From Cephalotus follicularis (lineage: Eukaryota > Streptophyta > Magnoliopsida > Oxalidales > Cephalotaceae): a stretch of 64,000 nt of DNA. The stretch covers positions 170,385-234,384 of the forward strand of contig BDDD01001453.1 of assembly GCA_001972305.1 (NCBI GenBank). The letters are read 5' to 3'. This document shows, in pieces, positions 46,852-59,430 of the stretch. The position numbers and the translations under genes were made by a program. The number at the start of each line of letters is the position of its first letter. The stretch's first letter is position 1. The notes under the pieces were generated by a model, which was not told where the DNA came from, searched no databases, and worked only from the letters and a program-made list of their open reading frames with translations.

Positions 46852-47950
46852 TTTTGGGACTGGTTACAATTTATTTTCAATGCATTGATTTATCACGTCA
46901 TAGGAGATATGATAATGATATTGGTAGCACTGGAACTGGAACAGAAACACTAGGGAATTTTGCTTATGGGGAAGGTCTTTCTTTTAACGCAATTGTTTAG
47001 GACAATAATATTATATCCATGTATCGGATCTCAGTTTAAAGTTATGTAACGCTTTTACAACTTTGGAGAATGATCTCTCTCTCTTACATGCATATTGCAT
47101 GCACATGCATTAATCCATTACAATATTTCTTGAGAATAGAAAGAACTAAATCAGAAAGGAGTTGTATCTTCTTTGACGTTGTAATAGTATACTTCCATTT
47201 AACTGTGCATTTCCAACTTTTTCGCACACATGTAATGCACTTGATGTTGAAGGTTACAATATAAATGAAAGGTAATATCTCATGTTTTTCTTAGAGGATT
47301 CCAAAGAATATTTGGTTTTAGCATTAGACCCTCACTGTGTCCTGTCAATAAGGCTCTGTAAATGCTTACAGGAACCAAGCCATAGTCATGATATTTCATC
47401 AAAAACCTCAAGCTGCTTGAGTAGTTTCTGGCCTAGATATTAATATATTATGTGGTAGCCATAAGATTGATGCACCCTTGTTGAAGCCATATGATTGATG
47501 CTTCCTTGTGGAACTCATTTCTCTAAGTTCTATGTACTTTAAAACACCTCACATCTAAAATTCATGTCCAGCAGTTGCTCTTGTAGGAGACATTAAAACT
47601 TGCCTTGAACTTGACACTTACTGGTTTTGTCTTCAACTTCGTTTTGTTCTTTCTAAAATTGTTTTTTTATCCGATATTTTAAGGTATGAACATCCTGAGA
47701 TCGTAATAAAACAGAAAAAGTCAATCCAATGTGATGAGAACAATCATTCCATATAGGCATATATGAACCACAATCACTGGTATAAAGTAGGTAATTTGAA
47801 AAGAAAAGTAATAAATAATCTAAATTCATAATTTAAAGGATAAAAATTATGAATAGTATGAATTTTATTTAGGTTTGTTAGCAATAATTAATCAAAATAA
47901 ACAATTATAATTTCATGTCCATTTCAGTCATTTTAAATATCCACAGCAGT
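46852..47950. other. Intergenic AT-rich sequence
   Basis: No gene, repeat or RNA signal is recognised between the pseudogene and the MITE-like segment. Confidence 0.5.
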
Positions 47951-48108
47951 TTCAAAAATATATTTACAAAACACATATTCACTGCAGAAGCACTTTTATA
48001 TTGAATTTACCAAACGCTTTCAGTTTCTTCATAGCACTATTGACAAAAGCACTTTTACTACAAGTAATTTCAAAAAGCACTTTTACAAAACACACAGCAT
48101 TATCAAAC
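47950..48108. repeat. MITE-like segment, possible right end
   Basis: It has repeated AAAGCACTTTTA units (about 47989, 48048, 48076) and ends caaaacacacagcattatcaaac. The reverse complement (GTTTGATAATGC...AAGTGCTTTT) resembles 44691-44726. Such AAGCACTTTT-rich MITEs are common in plants. Confidence 0.45.
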
Positions 48109-48786
48109 AAAGAATAGATAAGTTAAAATGAAAATAAAAGTAACAAAAGGGATTATATATTAGGTTTGGGATTTCGGGCTTAGGCCTAATGTTTTCTTAT
48201 ATGGTTTAATCTCCAAATGCATGCATTGGACTGAAGCGTGACTCGGTTTTGTTTTATATATGATGTTGGGCTCTCCTTTATTAGATCAGTAGTTAAATTT
48301 CATCGGTTTATTTTATCATAACCATTTTTTTAGTTTGAAATAATTCTTTTGTTTTAATCTTTTATTTATTTATTTTACATGAACTAAGGCTTGATCTTTT
48401 AATGTACTAACTCTGCGGTTGATGTTTTTTTTAGGTTTACAATTAACCTAATTTCATTCTAGATTGTTAGATTCATCAAAGAAACATCAAAGATGTAAAT
48501 TCTTTTCTCTAGCATATTCGTTGATGTGTAAATATGTGTCTTGCCATGATATTTTTGATGAAATTACTTTTTGATATCATAAAATTAAGTCATTGGTTTA
48601 CTCATATAAAACATGTTAGTAAAAATATATCCGATGACAAAATTCAAAGGTATTTGCAATGGAATTACTTTTAAAATTCTTGAGGTGAGAGGATTTTTGG
48701 GATTTAAGTGCATGTGGCAGGAGAATCGTAGAGAGTTCCCATTATTAAGCTTGCCGGAACCAAATAAAATTGAATAAATTTGCTGT
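48109..48786. other. Intergenic AT-rich sequence
   Basis: I see no ORF, repeat or RNA gene here. Confidence 0.5.
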
Positions 48787-49150
48787 TGTCAGGACCCGTT
48801 CCCGCTCTAACTATGGGACACGTGTCCTGCCGGGGATGACGCTCCTACCAACAACCCTGCTCAAACTAAAAAATGTTCGAGGAGAAAGCCTGGGCTGCGC
48901 GAGCAGCTAACAGCGCAACCGGGACAAAGGATCCAACTCTTCTCCTGCTTGTGTCCCCAGCACTACTTAACCAAAGCTCCAAAACGCGCCGCATCACTTA
49001 AACCCGAGGAGAACACCCACGTACTCCTCACGAGATCACTTAACTTATCGCGCAAACACATGCCCGGGGAGAGGGCCTGGGCTAAACTCTCAAAAACATG
49101 CCCGAGGAGAGCACACACGTGCAACTCACGAGCTCACTTCACCACCTGTA
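48787..49150 (-). repeat. Old gypsy LTR, first visible fragment
   Basis: On the plus strand it starts TGTCAGGACCCGTTCCCGC, the reverse of an LTR end like ...CGGGAACGGGTCCTGACA. No primer site abuts it on the lower side, so this is a 3' LTR or solo LTR. It continues at 51300-51417 and 62240-64000. Shared words are ccCGAGGAGA and catgcccggggag. Confidence 0.7.
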
Positions 49151-51294
49151 TGTTGGAAATGGACAAAACCGAATCCAATGCCATAAATGGACAAGGGTGT
49201 AAAACAAAACAAAACATACAATCATGGCAGCGGAATAACACCCTATTTACACAAAACAAGTCCATTATGACATGTCCACAGACCACATGAATCACCACAA
49301 CATCTACAGAATTGAATTGGTGTCACCATTACAAACAATGGTGACACACAAGCATGGCAAAAGGAAGAAGGACCAAGAATTATACCAGCAGCTGAAGGCT
49401 CCTTCTTTCTTTGCCGCTACAAGCTTGAGTAGATTCCCCTTTGATGTTCTCCAAGTCTTAGGAACAACAAGCAATCCAACCAGCAATGATAAAGTGTATG
49501 AACTCTCTCTCTCTCACTTAGCTTAGAAAAGGTATATTGATATTGACCAATGAAGTCAATGATCAATCCACCCTAGATAAGCTCTTGCTTGGTGTATCAC
49601 AGATGAAGAGAACACACTGCAGAGAAGAATTCGAGCTCTCTTGCCCAGCAAAACTCAAACTTTTTCCACACCTTTCTATTATGCAGAAAATGCCTATATC
49701 TAGCCCTCATTTTTCTCTCCCATTAACCTTAGATCATGGTCCTCACTCCCTAGGAGTCCGAAGCCATGATCCCCACGTTTCTAAAACGTGTAAAATCAAG
49801 AGAAACCGGCTAAGGATGTGAGAGAAAACATGCCCACGAAGTGAGCTCGTGCACAGGTTGCACGTTCTGCTCAAAGACGTCGACACCTTTTCAAAAGACA
49901 TCGACTTCCTTGCAATGTGGCACTAAAAGCATTGATGTTTTCTAAAAGGCATTGATGCCTTTCAAGTTTTTAAGCATCGACGTCTTTCTAAAAGACGTCA
50001 ACGCTTTGTTTGGCCAGTGAAGCATTAAGAGTCTAACTCTTTTAGTGATCTCATGTAGCCTTCGAATATTGGTTAAGTAAGATCAAACATATGTGTTTCC
50101 ACAAAATGTAAAATCCACATAACCGATATTTGACACCAAGACTTTATGTGTCCAACATATTAAAGATCTAATCATTATTGGGCAGGGACCCTTTAAAATC
50201 TTAGTTAAAATGAGAGGTGTTCATAAATTACTGAAATACCCCTAGGGTTCGGTTTAGCCATTCTAAATGATCCCAGACCATTTAAATGCTCTCGGAGTAA
50301 TATATAATATTATCCACGTGGAAAAATTAATCTAATTAATTTTTCCATAATTTATTACGCACCTCATTAACCCTAGATTTTCTAAGTCGTCGGTTCACGT
50401 GTACTATAATACCTTGTCATGCTTGGCCCCGATTGAGGTCTAGGGTAAGGATATGTGTCAATCCTAGATAATACCTCAATGGCTAAAATATCTGATCATT
50501 ACTAGGACCTTTGGTAAACTCTCCAGAAATCAAATTTCTAGTCTACCTCAACCTTGGTCAAGGATTTCATAAGTCCAAAGTATAATCAGACAATAATAGG
50601 GCCGATCACCTTCGCTCAGGTATGACAATCCCATATTGCGCACTCACTTATATTCGTATAGATTCGATCATACCCAAAGACCACCTGATTGCCAGCCCTG
50701 CGTAAGGACTGGGTAAGGTGGGGATCAAAACATAACCGTCTCCATACAATATAGAGTAGTCGCTCAGGTCTAAGGATCAGACGAGTTAAAGAACTCGCTA
50801 AGTGATGATCACTTATACACAACCGCAACAAGTAGGAGTCACTACTGACACGAGAATAGCGACTATCCAAATAGTGTCTCCTACGCGGGTCCTGTTCAGT
50901 GTACACGCTCCCAGCGTGCACCCCGTATTTGCCCTAGTGTCCAACACAGATGGTAGTGAGAGAATCCATCCTCCAATTCCATTAGCAGGAAACATACGCG
51001 CAAGTCTATCCGGTTCACTAATGCCCACAAAGTGAACCTATGACTTGGAACTAATTTGACATAAGAAATAAGGTAACCAGTCACAGCCTCCATGCCAGGC
51101 ATCCAACCTTATGTCAGGGCATCACTAGTATAAGTAGGTAATTAATAAACTACTTCAATTATGTGATTAAATATAAGTGATATAGCCATAACAAATTTAG
51201 CACGCATCATATATAAGGAATAAGATTGTTTCATACAATAACAGATATAAAACGACAGTCCATCCAATGGCTTGTCAGGTCACTATATCTAACA
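49151..51294 (-). mobile_element. Copia solo LTR (2144 bp)
   Basis: Plus-strand ends TGTTGGAAATGG...ATATCTAACA are flanked by perfect CTGTA duplications (49146-49150, 51295-51299). There is no internal region. On the minus strand it shares the ggaggatggatt / tctcactaccat and ggggtgcacgc blocks with the LTR at 15596-18300, so it is a relative. At 49866-50010 it carries AGACGTCGAC/GACATCGAC motifs like those at 6328-6960. Confidence 0.9.
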
Positions 51295-51299
51295 CTGTA

Positions 51300-51417
51300 G
51301 ACAAAACATGCCCGGGGACACTCCTTGCCCTCGGGTCTTTTCTCCTCTGCACTACTCATCCAAACTAAACCACAAAACGCATAGCTTAACTTAAAACACT
51401 ATTTCTTAAAACCTGTA
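51300..51417 (-). repeat. Old gypsy LTR, second fragment
   Basis: This lies between the copia solo LTR and the Tekay-like element. It has the same acatgcccgggga and ctactcatccaaac style as 48787-49150. Confidence 0.65.
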
Positions 51418-54400
51418 TGTAACATCTCGCTTTAATTTTGGGTAAATTAATGTTTGGGCTTGGGGGAAATTTTTTTTTCTCCTTGGATAAGGATGGTTTG
51501 GCTTGGGCTCTTTTTGAGTAAGTGTTACCTTGGTTTGGGCTTGGACGAGGCCCAAGGTTATATGATGGATTAAGAGATAAGAGTTGTTTAGATGGTGTTG
51601 GGATATGTGCAAAGCTTGCTTAGGAAGCTTGATAGTTGACTTCGACAGATATCATATCCATCTTTTCATGCCTGAAAAAGAATTTGGGAGTGTGAGCTTT
51701 CATTTTTCATCTTTCTTCTTCATCTTCTTCTAAAGAATTGAGCGCTGTTTGAGGTTGGGATTTTCTTTCACCCATCTACGCGTCTAGAAGGTGAGTATCC
51801 TCCTCAGTACATTTTGGTGCGTCGCATGGTTGGTGCAGGCACGATCTTTGAGGCCGAGGAAGAGCTTTGCCTTGCTTATTCATGGATGTATGGGGTTCAT
51901 GCATAGCTTCAAAGATGTTGTTCATGGTAGATAAGCATTGTTGTGTGTTGGTCTTGCAGAGGAAGATCTAGGCACAGAGCCCGCGCAACAAGGAAGCTAG
52001 CTGAGGAAGCTACTGATACTAGTGAGTGGGATGTTCTTCTTTCTATCAATTGATAACTGAGAGTTTGTTGTTTATGTGCCTTTCCATGATATTATCCTTG
52101 ACTAGGATTTCTTCCCCTGTCATCTTGTTGATATTGCATGTGAATACTGTTTTTTTCGAGCTGAGAGCTCAATGCCTGGGTTGAACTTGTTGTTTCCCTT
52201 TTTTTGTTTAAGTATTCATGATTTATTTCATATCATGTGTTGTTGCCCTTGGGTACTAGTTACTGGGTGCTGGTTACTTGGTTGTGTATGAGATTGCCGG
52301 CACGAGATGGTCTAAGTGGTGATACACTTACCTCTGAGCCGAGGTTCTCCCATGTTATCTCATCAAGGGTGGAGCTGAGCGGTGATTCGCGGGACCCTTG
52401 GATGATACTAACGCTATGTGATTGCCGACGAGGTAGCTTCTCGATCGAGCTTCACTTGGTGTAGTGCTGAGCTCGTGACTGCCGACGGGGGTGGGCTTGC
52501 ATAGCCCCTCGATCGAGGTTCATGTAGTGAGGTGTGTCAATGTGTGATTTGCCAGGGGAGGAGTGCTTGTGTAGCCCTTCTACCGATGTTCATACGGTGC
52601 TCTGGAAGTGGGTATCTATATGCGTATATGAGGGATGTGTTCAGTCCTATAGCCCATGACCGCGTTGATAGAACGTCAACGAAGTTGTTATCTATGCTGT
52701 CGAGGTGGTTCCGGGTATGGAAGTGTGTGTGTTTGATGTGTGCATGTCCGTGTGTGGAATGTGGTTGTGATTGATACAGTACCAATAGTCCCTTTGATAA
52801 TTGTTGATCCTTAGAGGTTATCTTTTGTTGATCCTTGGATCCCTGGCATGTTCTAACATATAAACTGTTATTTATCTTCTTCCCTTGAGCTCAGTCATTG
52901 AGTTGGTAGCTCTGATATCTCCTTGGGCTCTCCTTTTTATTGATATCCTTGTATATTTTCACCCCTGCCTTGTTTGTCGAACAGTGGATATGGGTTGTCC
53001 TTTGGCCCAGTTGGGGCATGGCACGTTTCTCCTTGGCTCTTGGCACCCCGGTGGAAGTGGGTTTGCCCAGGATATTCCTTGATCTTACTCACTAGTCAGT
53101 TGGACTAATCCCCTCTCAGTTTTGTGTGCAGAGGGAGCGGGGCAGCAGTGTTCTTGAGATTCACTAAGGACAGTGTGTGAAAGAGGTAGACGCTGGACGC
53201 AGCACCTTAGGATGGCTCCTAGGCCACGGACACCTTCATGCATATGGGGACATTCATGGGGTTTTTGTATAGATTTGTTGATGTCTATGTTTTGTAAAAC
53301 CTTCTTTTATAAACATGTGTATGACTCTTTGATGTTGTGCGTCCTTGGCGTTTTGCCCGAGACCCTGTATATAAAATTCTCTTGTTTTATATACTTATTG
53401 TTTGAGCTGTTTTCCCAGCCCTGGCATGTTTTGCTAAGTGTTTAGGTGTGCAGAGACAACGTATGAGTTCGGGGGTTGTTTGACCCTGGGCAGCGGAGCA
53501 GGTCTCCCCAGCCCTAGCCTCAGTGAAACTTCAGTGTTTCTCCCCGGGCCCTTTTGTGCGTGGCACCTCTGCTGAGATGCCGAGGGAGGGGTGGTTATGT
53601 TCATGTTTGGTCAAACCTTAGGTTGACTTCGCCGCTCAGGTTGGTTGACCCTAAGCTGGAGTCTGGTGACGTCTCCGGCTGTTGTCCCACGGCATGCCGT
53701 AGGTGTTAAGTGGGAGTAAGTAGTTTTTCCTTAATTTTGCCCATCCTCTCGACCTCGGACCAGCTCGGTCCCTGGAGATGTTTTGGTGGGTGACCCCTAG
53801 GTACCTGACCGGGGTGAGATTTCATCTCTGTTGTGTAGTTCGAGTGTTGGTGGGACCTCGAGTAGTGGTCCCAATACTTGGCGTTTGTCCCCGGGCCCTT
53901 GTGTTGTTCCCAGGCTTAGCCTTTTGTTATGTGTTGTCGTTTTCTTTTGCTCGGGCATGTCCTTGTTTGTATGGGTCATGCCCGGGGAGGTCGTCCAATG
54001 AGGACATACCCGAGGATGGCTCGTCCTGGGAAGGCCTGTCTTAGGATAGGGCGCAAGTCTGGCGCGTGTTACGTCTTGTTGTGTTTTGTGTGTTGGCATC
54101 CCTTGCCCGGGACCCCAGGCAAGATGTATTGTTGCGGTCCTTGCCCTAGCTCCCTCCCCTGGCATGTTCCTTTAGTGGAACGGTGCGTTTGCTAAGTGGG
54201 TGTTGTGTGCGTTCCCTTTAGTTAAACGGTGCGTTTGCTAAGTGGGTGTTGTGCGCATTTCCTTTAGTTAAACATTAAGTTGTGGGAATGGTTTTATGTA
54301 AAGGTTATTTACAGTTTTGCCATTCCTTCTTTCCTCCTTCTTGCTTGGGCATTTCTTGTTTTTATGCCTTGGGAGCGTTGGCCTAAGGATTGTGGCTCTC

Positions 54401-54543
54401 CTCTGCAGCGTGTTTTAGCGCCTGCCCTGGCCTTAGCATTAGCCTATGTTGTTTTTGATGTTTTGGTTAGGGATCCAGTTGAGGGATCCTTCCACCTGGC
54501 ACGTCCATCCCCGGGCGGGGGTGTTCGGGAACGGGGTGTGTCA
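51418..54543 (+). repeat. 5' LTR of Tekay-like element (3126 bp)
   Basis: Pairs with 59431-62234. It keeps about 300 bp (about 53960-54330) missing from the 3' copy. That part holds a 46-bp tandem duplication (54179-54224, 54225-54270). Confidence 0.9.
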
Positions 54544-54549
54544 GCTTTT

Positions 54550-54560
54550 TGGTATCAGAG
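54550..54560 (+). other. Primer binding site of Tekay-like element
   Basis: TGGTATCAGAG lies six bases after the LTR end at 54543. Confidence 0.85.
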
Positions 54561-54671
54561 AGACCGGTTTAGTTTCCTTGTGTTTTCCTTGGAGACTTTG
54601 GGGAATATGCATGCATTGCATTTCATGTTGTATACATTTTAGTAATGTCCTAACCTTGCATGTGAAGGTAG

Positions 54672-55855
54672 ATGGTGCCTCCGCGTCAGACTTGAGGAAG
54701 TGGCGTGGGTAGTGGACGAGGGGTCTCCCCAGCCAAAGGACGTGGTCAGGGTAGAGGAAGAGAGACCTCCCCACCACATGTGGATCAAGAACTGCCTCAT
54801 GTTAGACCTGGTGTACAGGTTAACCTGAGAGTGGTTGAACAAGAGACCAGACCGGATGTGGCAGTTGAGGTCCCGGCAGTGCAGTCAGCAGCACAGGTAC
54901 CTCCTCCGATAGGTACAAGTGGTCAGGCAGAGTGGATGCAGTTTGCTACGCTGATAGCACAATCTTTGGGTGGTTCTCGACCTTAGGCTTTACCAGTTGA
55001 ATGGCTGCAACGTTTAGGTGTTGCAACCTTTAAGGAAACGGATGATCCAGCGGATGCAGAGGCATGGTTTAATCATCTTGAGATGCTCTTTGTACATATG
55101 GGAGTTTTTGATGACTCACGCGTTGGACTTGCCGTCTTCTTGGTAAGGAAGAATGCTCTCCGATGGTGGGAAGTTCTCCAAGCTAGGCATACTGATGTTG
55201 CTATGATCACTTGGGATGTTTTCAAGCGGGAGTTCCGTCAGTACTTCTTCCCGGCTACCTTCGTGAAGGGGAAGAGGAGAGAGTTTCTGCATTTGCGTCA
55301 GGGGAGTATGACCATAACCCAGTATGAATACCTCTTTATGGAGTTGTCTCATTTTGCTCCGGCTTTGGTGGTAGACCAAGAGGAGAGGTGTGAGAAATTC
55401 TTGGACGGGTTGAACCCCGATGTGTGACATACTGTGGCAGCAAACAACTGGACAATCTTTGGAGATTTGGTGGAATCGGCCAAGAGGGTTGAGCAGAGTA
55501 GAATCGCCTGGAAAGGGGACAGAAGAGAGATGGACAGCAGGATGCTCAGGGGGAGGGTTCCTCCCGACGACATGGGAAACGAAGGAAATGGTACCCCAAC
55601 CAGTAAGCTGACGGTGGAAACCGGGGACAGGCCAGGTCTGATGGCCAGGGGACGTTTTCTCCGCAGCAGACGAGTCCTCCTACAGCCAATGGTGCGCAGA
55701 AAAGCAGGCACCAGAGTTCATCAGTTTCTCAATATCTTCCTAAGTGTCAGAAGTGTGGTCGCTTCTACTTGGGCAACTACAAGATAGATACCAGTGAATG
55801 TTTCCAGTGCGGCCAGGTTGGGCACTTCAAGAGAAACTATCCACAAGTTCAGTAG
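54672..55855 (+). pseudogene. gag: Tekay-like gag, several stops and frameshifts
   Basis: ATG at 54672 gives MVPPRQT and then a TGA at 54693-54695. A Gly/Arg-rich start follows (GSGRGVSPAKGRGQG). The gag core lies at 55083-55427 (ALRWWEVLQARHTDVAMITW, FKREFRQYFFPATF, LVVDQEERCEKFLDGL). A zinc knuckle at 55799-55840 reads CFQCGQVGHFKRNY, in which the last Cys is Tyr (TAT for TGT), so zinc binding is likely lost. Frame changes occur near 54985, 55430 and 55790. Confidence 0.85.
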
Positions 55856-56032
55856 ACCTCGACGACACCTGGATCAACTTCCTCCAATAGACAACCTGCG
55901 GGAGCCAGAGGTGGATCAACGGCTTCGCAAGTGGGATCATCCAGGGCTGGTGGAAGTCGTCAGTAGGGTAGACTAGCTGCAACAGCTAGAGTCTATGCTC
56001 TGAACAGAGAAGATGCTCTTGGATCCGCGGAC

Positions 56033-56625
56033 GTGGCTATAGGTAAAGTTCTTATCTTCGGTAGAGATGCCACAGTTTTGTTTGACACGGGAGCCTCTTT
56101 ATCCTTTGTTGTCCATGCATTTTGCATACATGCATGTGGAGTGTTGAGTTCCTTGGACGAAGAGATCGCCGTATCTGTTCCTACGGGCCAGACCTACCAT
56201 GTAGGACAAGTCTACAGAGGTTGTGATGTTGTGATCAAGGGACAGAGTTTTGTAGCCGACCTTATTCCCTTCAAGATTGAGGACTTTTATGCCATCTTGG
56301 GCATGAATTGGTTGGTAAGGCACCAAGCAGTGGTTGATTGTTCACGCAAGGTTGTTTCCTTTTGCTTGCCCAATGAGTCAGGCATGGAGCTAGTTTATGA
56401 GCAGCGCTCAGCACCTCTTAAGTTGATCTTGGCTATGGTTGCACGTAAGGCTTTGGATAAAGGTGCGCAAGGATTCTTAGCTCATGTGGTGGATACTCGG
56501 ATGACTAAGCCAGAGGTAGGGGACATACCTGTGGTTTGTGAGTTTCCCGATGTCTTCCCCGACGAGTTACCAGGTCTTCCTCCGCACAGGGAAATAGACT
56601 TTATCCCTTGCTCCTTGCCGTATGG
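56033..56625 (+). pseudogene. Tekay-like aspartic protease
   Basis: VLIFGRDATVLFDTGASLSFV carries the DTG active site at about 56081-56089. IPFKIEDFYAILGMNWLVRHQ is the C-terminal part. The frame continues to [23 protein letters not shown], the standard bridge into RT, then shifts near 56625. It is otherwise open over about 200 codons. Confidence 0.88.
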
Positions 56626-57890
56626 CAACTATAGAGTTGAAAGAGCTAAAGGTACAGTTGGAAGACTTGTTGGATAAAGGATTTATCCGACCCAGTAGTT
56701 CTCCATGGGGTGCTCCAGTCCTATTTGTGAAGAAGAAGGATGGAGCTATGCGCTTGTGTATCGACTACAGGTAACTCAACAAGGTCACAGTTCGTAACAA
56801 GTATCTGTTGTCAAGGATCGATGACTTGTTTGATCAGTTGCGAGATACTTGTGTGTTCTCTCAAATAGATCTTCGGTATGGATATCACCAGTTGAAGGTG
56901 AAGGAAGAGGATGTTCCGAAGACAGCCTTCAGATCTCGTTATGGTCTCTATGAGTTCTCAGTTATGCCGTTTGGTTTAACCAATGCATCGGCCGCTTTCA
57001 TAGATTTGATGAATCGTGTGTTCCAACCCTTCTTGGACACCTTTGTGGTGGTGTTCATAGACGATGTGATGGTATACTCGCGGAGTATGGCTGAGCACGA
57101 GGACCACCTGAGGATTGTTTTACAGACCTTGAGAAACCATGAGTTGTATGCTAAGCTCAGTGAGTGTGAGTTTTGGTTGGACAGGGTTGTGTTTTTGGGC
57201 CATGTGATCCCGGGCCTGGGTGTTGAAGTGGACCCGAGGAAGGTTGAAGCTGTGTTGGCCTGGGAAAGACCCAATAGCGTACCTGAAGTGCGCAGTTTCC
57301 TTAGACTTGCTGGCTATTACCGAAGATTCGTGGAGGGATTCTCGGCTATAGCGGCTCCTTTGTCGAAGTTGACAAGGAAGGATGTGAAGTTCGTTTGGTC
57401 AGAATACTGTGAGAAGAGCTTCTAGACGCTGAAGGATAGGTTAACGTCAGCTCCAGTGTTGACCCTTCCTTCTCTGGGGGTTGGTTTTGCGGTTTACAGT
57501 GATGCTTCTTTGCATGGTCTTGGTTGTGTGTCGATGCAAGAAGGTAAGGTTATTGCCTATGCTTCTCGGCAGTTGAAGGTTCATGAGCTCAATTACCCTA
57601 CGCACGACTTAGAGTTGGCTGCGGTGGTGTTTGCTTTGAAGATATGGCGTCATTATCTGTATGGTGAAGTCTGCCAGATATTTACTGACCACCAGAGTTT
57701 GAAATATTTGTCTTCTCAACCACATTTGAACATAAGGCAGAGGAGATGGATCGAGCTCATCAAGGATTATGACTGTACCATCAAGTATCATCCAGGTAAG
57801 GCCAACGTGGTTGCTGATGCGTTGAGCAAGGAAGTTGGCTCATGTATGGTTGGTTTACTTGCCAATGTTGGAACAGTTGAGGTCCTTGAG
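56626..57890 (+). pseudogene. pol: Tekay-like reverse transcriptase and RNase H, two stops
   Basis: The frame reads [40 protein letters not shown], and then TAA at 56772-56774 in the conserved DYRxLNK box. [16 protein letters not shown] and [15 protein letters not shown] follow, with the catalytic IDD box at about 57055-57066. TAG at 57423-57425 falls before RNase H, which has [30 protein letters not shown] and [10 protein letters not shown]. RNase H removes the RNA template. The frame is lost in the linker near 57850-57900. Confidence 0.9.
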
Positions 57891-59398
57891 GGCAGAGCTA
57901 TCTGCCGGGGACAGTGGAGCAGTGTTGGCTTCTCTACAAGTGAGGTCTATTTGGGAAGAGCAAATCCGAGGAGCGCAAGAGAAGGACTGGAGGTTGGCCA
58001 AGTTGTTGAAACAAGTCATAGATGGTTCTCGGACTGACTTCCACATCAGGGGTGACAGTGCTCTAATATTCGGGGAGAGGATATGTGTACCACATGTCGA
58101 GATGATCAAGCAGGAGATCTTGGACGAAGCTCATCGTTCTCCTTGGTCAATGCCTCCTGGGAGTACCAAGATGCATCGTGACCTAAGGCAATCTTTTTGG
58201 TGGCGGGGCATGAAGCGTGAGATTGCCAGGTTCGTGGCAAGGTGCTTGACATGCCACCAAGTGAAGGCTAAGCGACAGAAGCCTTCAGGTCTTCTTCAAC
58301 CGCTTCCTATCCCAGTGTGGAAATGGGACAACATATCGATGGACTTTGTCACTGGTTTTCCTAGGACGATGAGTAAGCATGATGCTATCTGGATGATAGT
58401 AGATCATTTGACCAAGTCTGCTCACTTCATACCTATAAGGAAGGACTTCAGTTTGGACAAGTTAGCTCGGTTGTATGTGGATGGTGTGATCAGGTTACAT
58501 GGGATACCCAGCAGCATTGTTTCGGATAGAGACCCGAGGTTCACATCAAGATTCTGGCGAAGTTGCAGATGACGTTTGGTACGGAGTTGCGACTCAGTAC
58601 GGCGTACCATCCTCACACTGATGGGCAGTATGAGCGTGCTATCCAGATTCTTGAGCACATGTTGAGAGCCTGTGTCATGGATTTCCGAGGAAGTTGGGAT
58701 GACCATTTGACTTTGATCGAGTTCGCTACAACAACAGCTATCAGGCGAGCATTGGTATGGCTCCTTATGAGGCATTGTATGGCATACGGTTTCGAACTCC
58801 TTTGTGTTGGAATAAGGTGGGAGAACGCCAGTTGTTAGGACCAGAGTTGGTCAGGGACGCAGCAGAGAAGGTGAAGGTGATCCAAGATCGTTTGCGTGCG
58901 GCCTAGAGTAGGTAGAAGAGTTACGCAGACAAGCGTCGTAATGACTTGGAATTCTCTGTGGGTGACAAGGTTTTCCTCAGGGTATCACCTTACATGGGGA
59001 TTGTTCATTTTGGCAAGTGTAGGAAGCTTAGCCCAGGGTACATAGGTCCCTTTGAGATTGTGCAAATGATCGGGCAGTGGCTTATCATCTGGCGTTACCT
59101 GAGGGGATGGCCAGGGTACATGATCTGTTTCACATATCAGTGCTGAGGAAATACGTTGCTGATCCTTCCCATGCGTTGACCGAGCCAGTGGTGTTGGCCG
59201 GGGAGGATTTACCAGTGTTGGCTTATGAGGAAGCCCCGGAGCAGATCTTAGACCGTCGAGAACAGGTTTTGAGGAACAAGACCATTCCTTTGGTGAAGAT
59301 CTGGTGGAGAAACCATGTAGTAGAAAAGGCTACCTAGGAACGTGAGGACCAGATGAGGGAGTATTACCCTTACTTGTTCCCTGGACCAGAGCAGAAAT
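57891..59398 (+). pseudogene. int: Tekay-like integrase and chromodomain-like tail
   Basis: The zinc domain has RHxxxxH-like HRSPWSMPPGSTKMHRDL and CLTCHQVKAKRQ. The core has NISMDFVTGFP (Asp), SSIVSDRDPRFTS (Asp) and, after a frameshift near 58565, TDGQYERAIQILE (Glu). Further frame changes lie near 58780 and 59090, and TAG is at 58903-58905. The tail at 59077-59337 (HDLFHISVLRKYV, EEAPEQILDRREQVLRNKTI, KIWWRNHVVEKAT*EREDQM) is the region of the Tekay chromodomain, used to guide insertion to chromatin. TAG at 59335-59337 stands where Trp is usual. Confidence 0.85.
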
Positions 59399-59417
59399 TT
59401 TGAGGACAAATTTCCTT

Positions 59418-59430
59418 AAGGGGGAGAGGA
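59418..59430 (+). other. Polypurine tract of Tekay-like element
   Basis: AAGGGGGAGAGGA directly abuts the 3' LTR start at 59431. Confidence 0.88.

Noticed and set aside
48787-54543. 48787 as the start of the Tekay-like element
   Set aside because: The sequence there is in minus orientation and lacks a primer site. The element's own LTR pair, primer site and near-matching flanks place its ends at 51418 and 62234.
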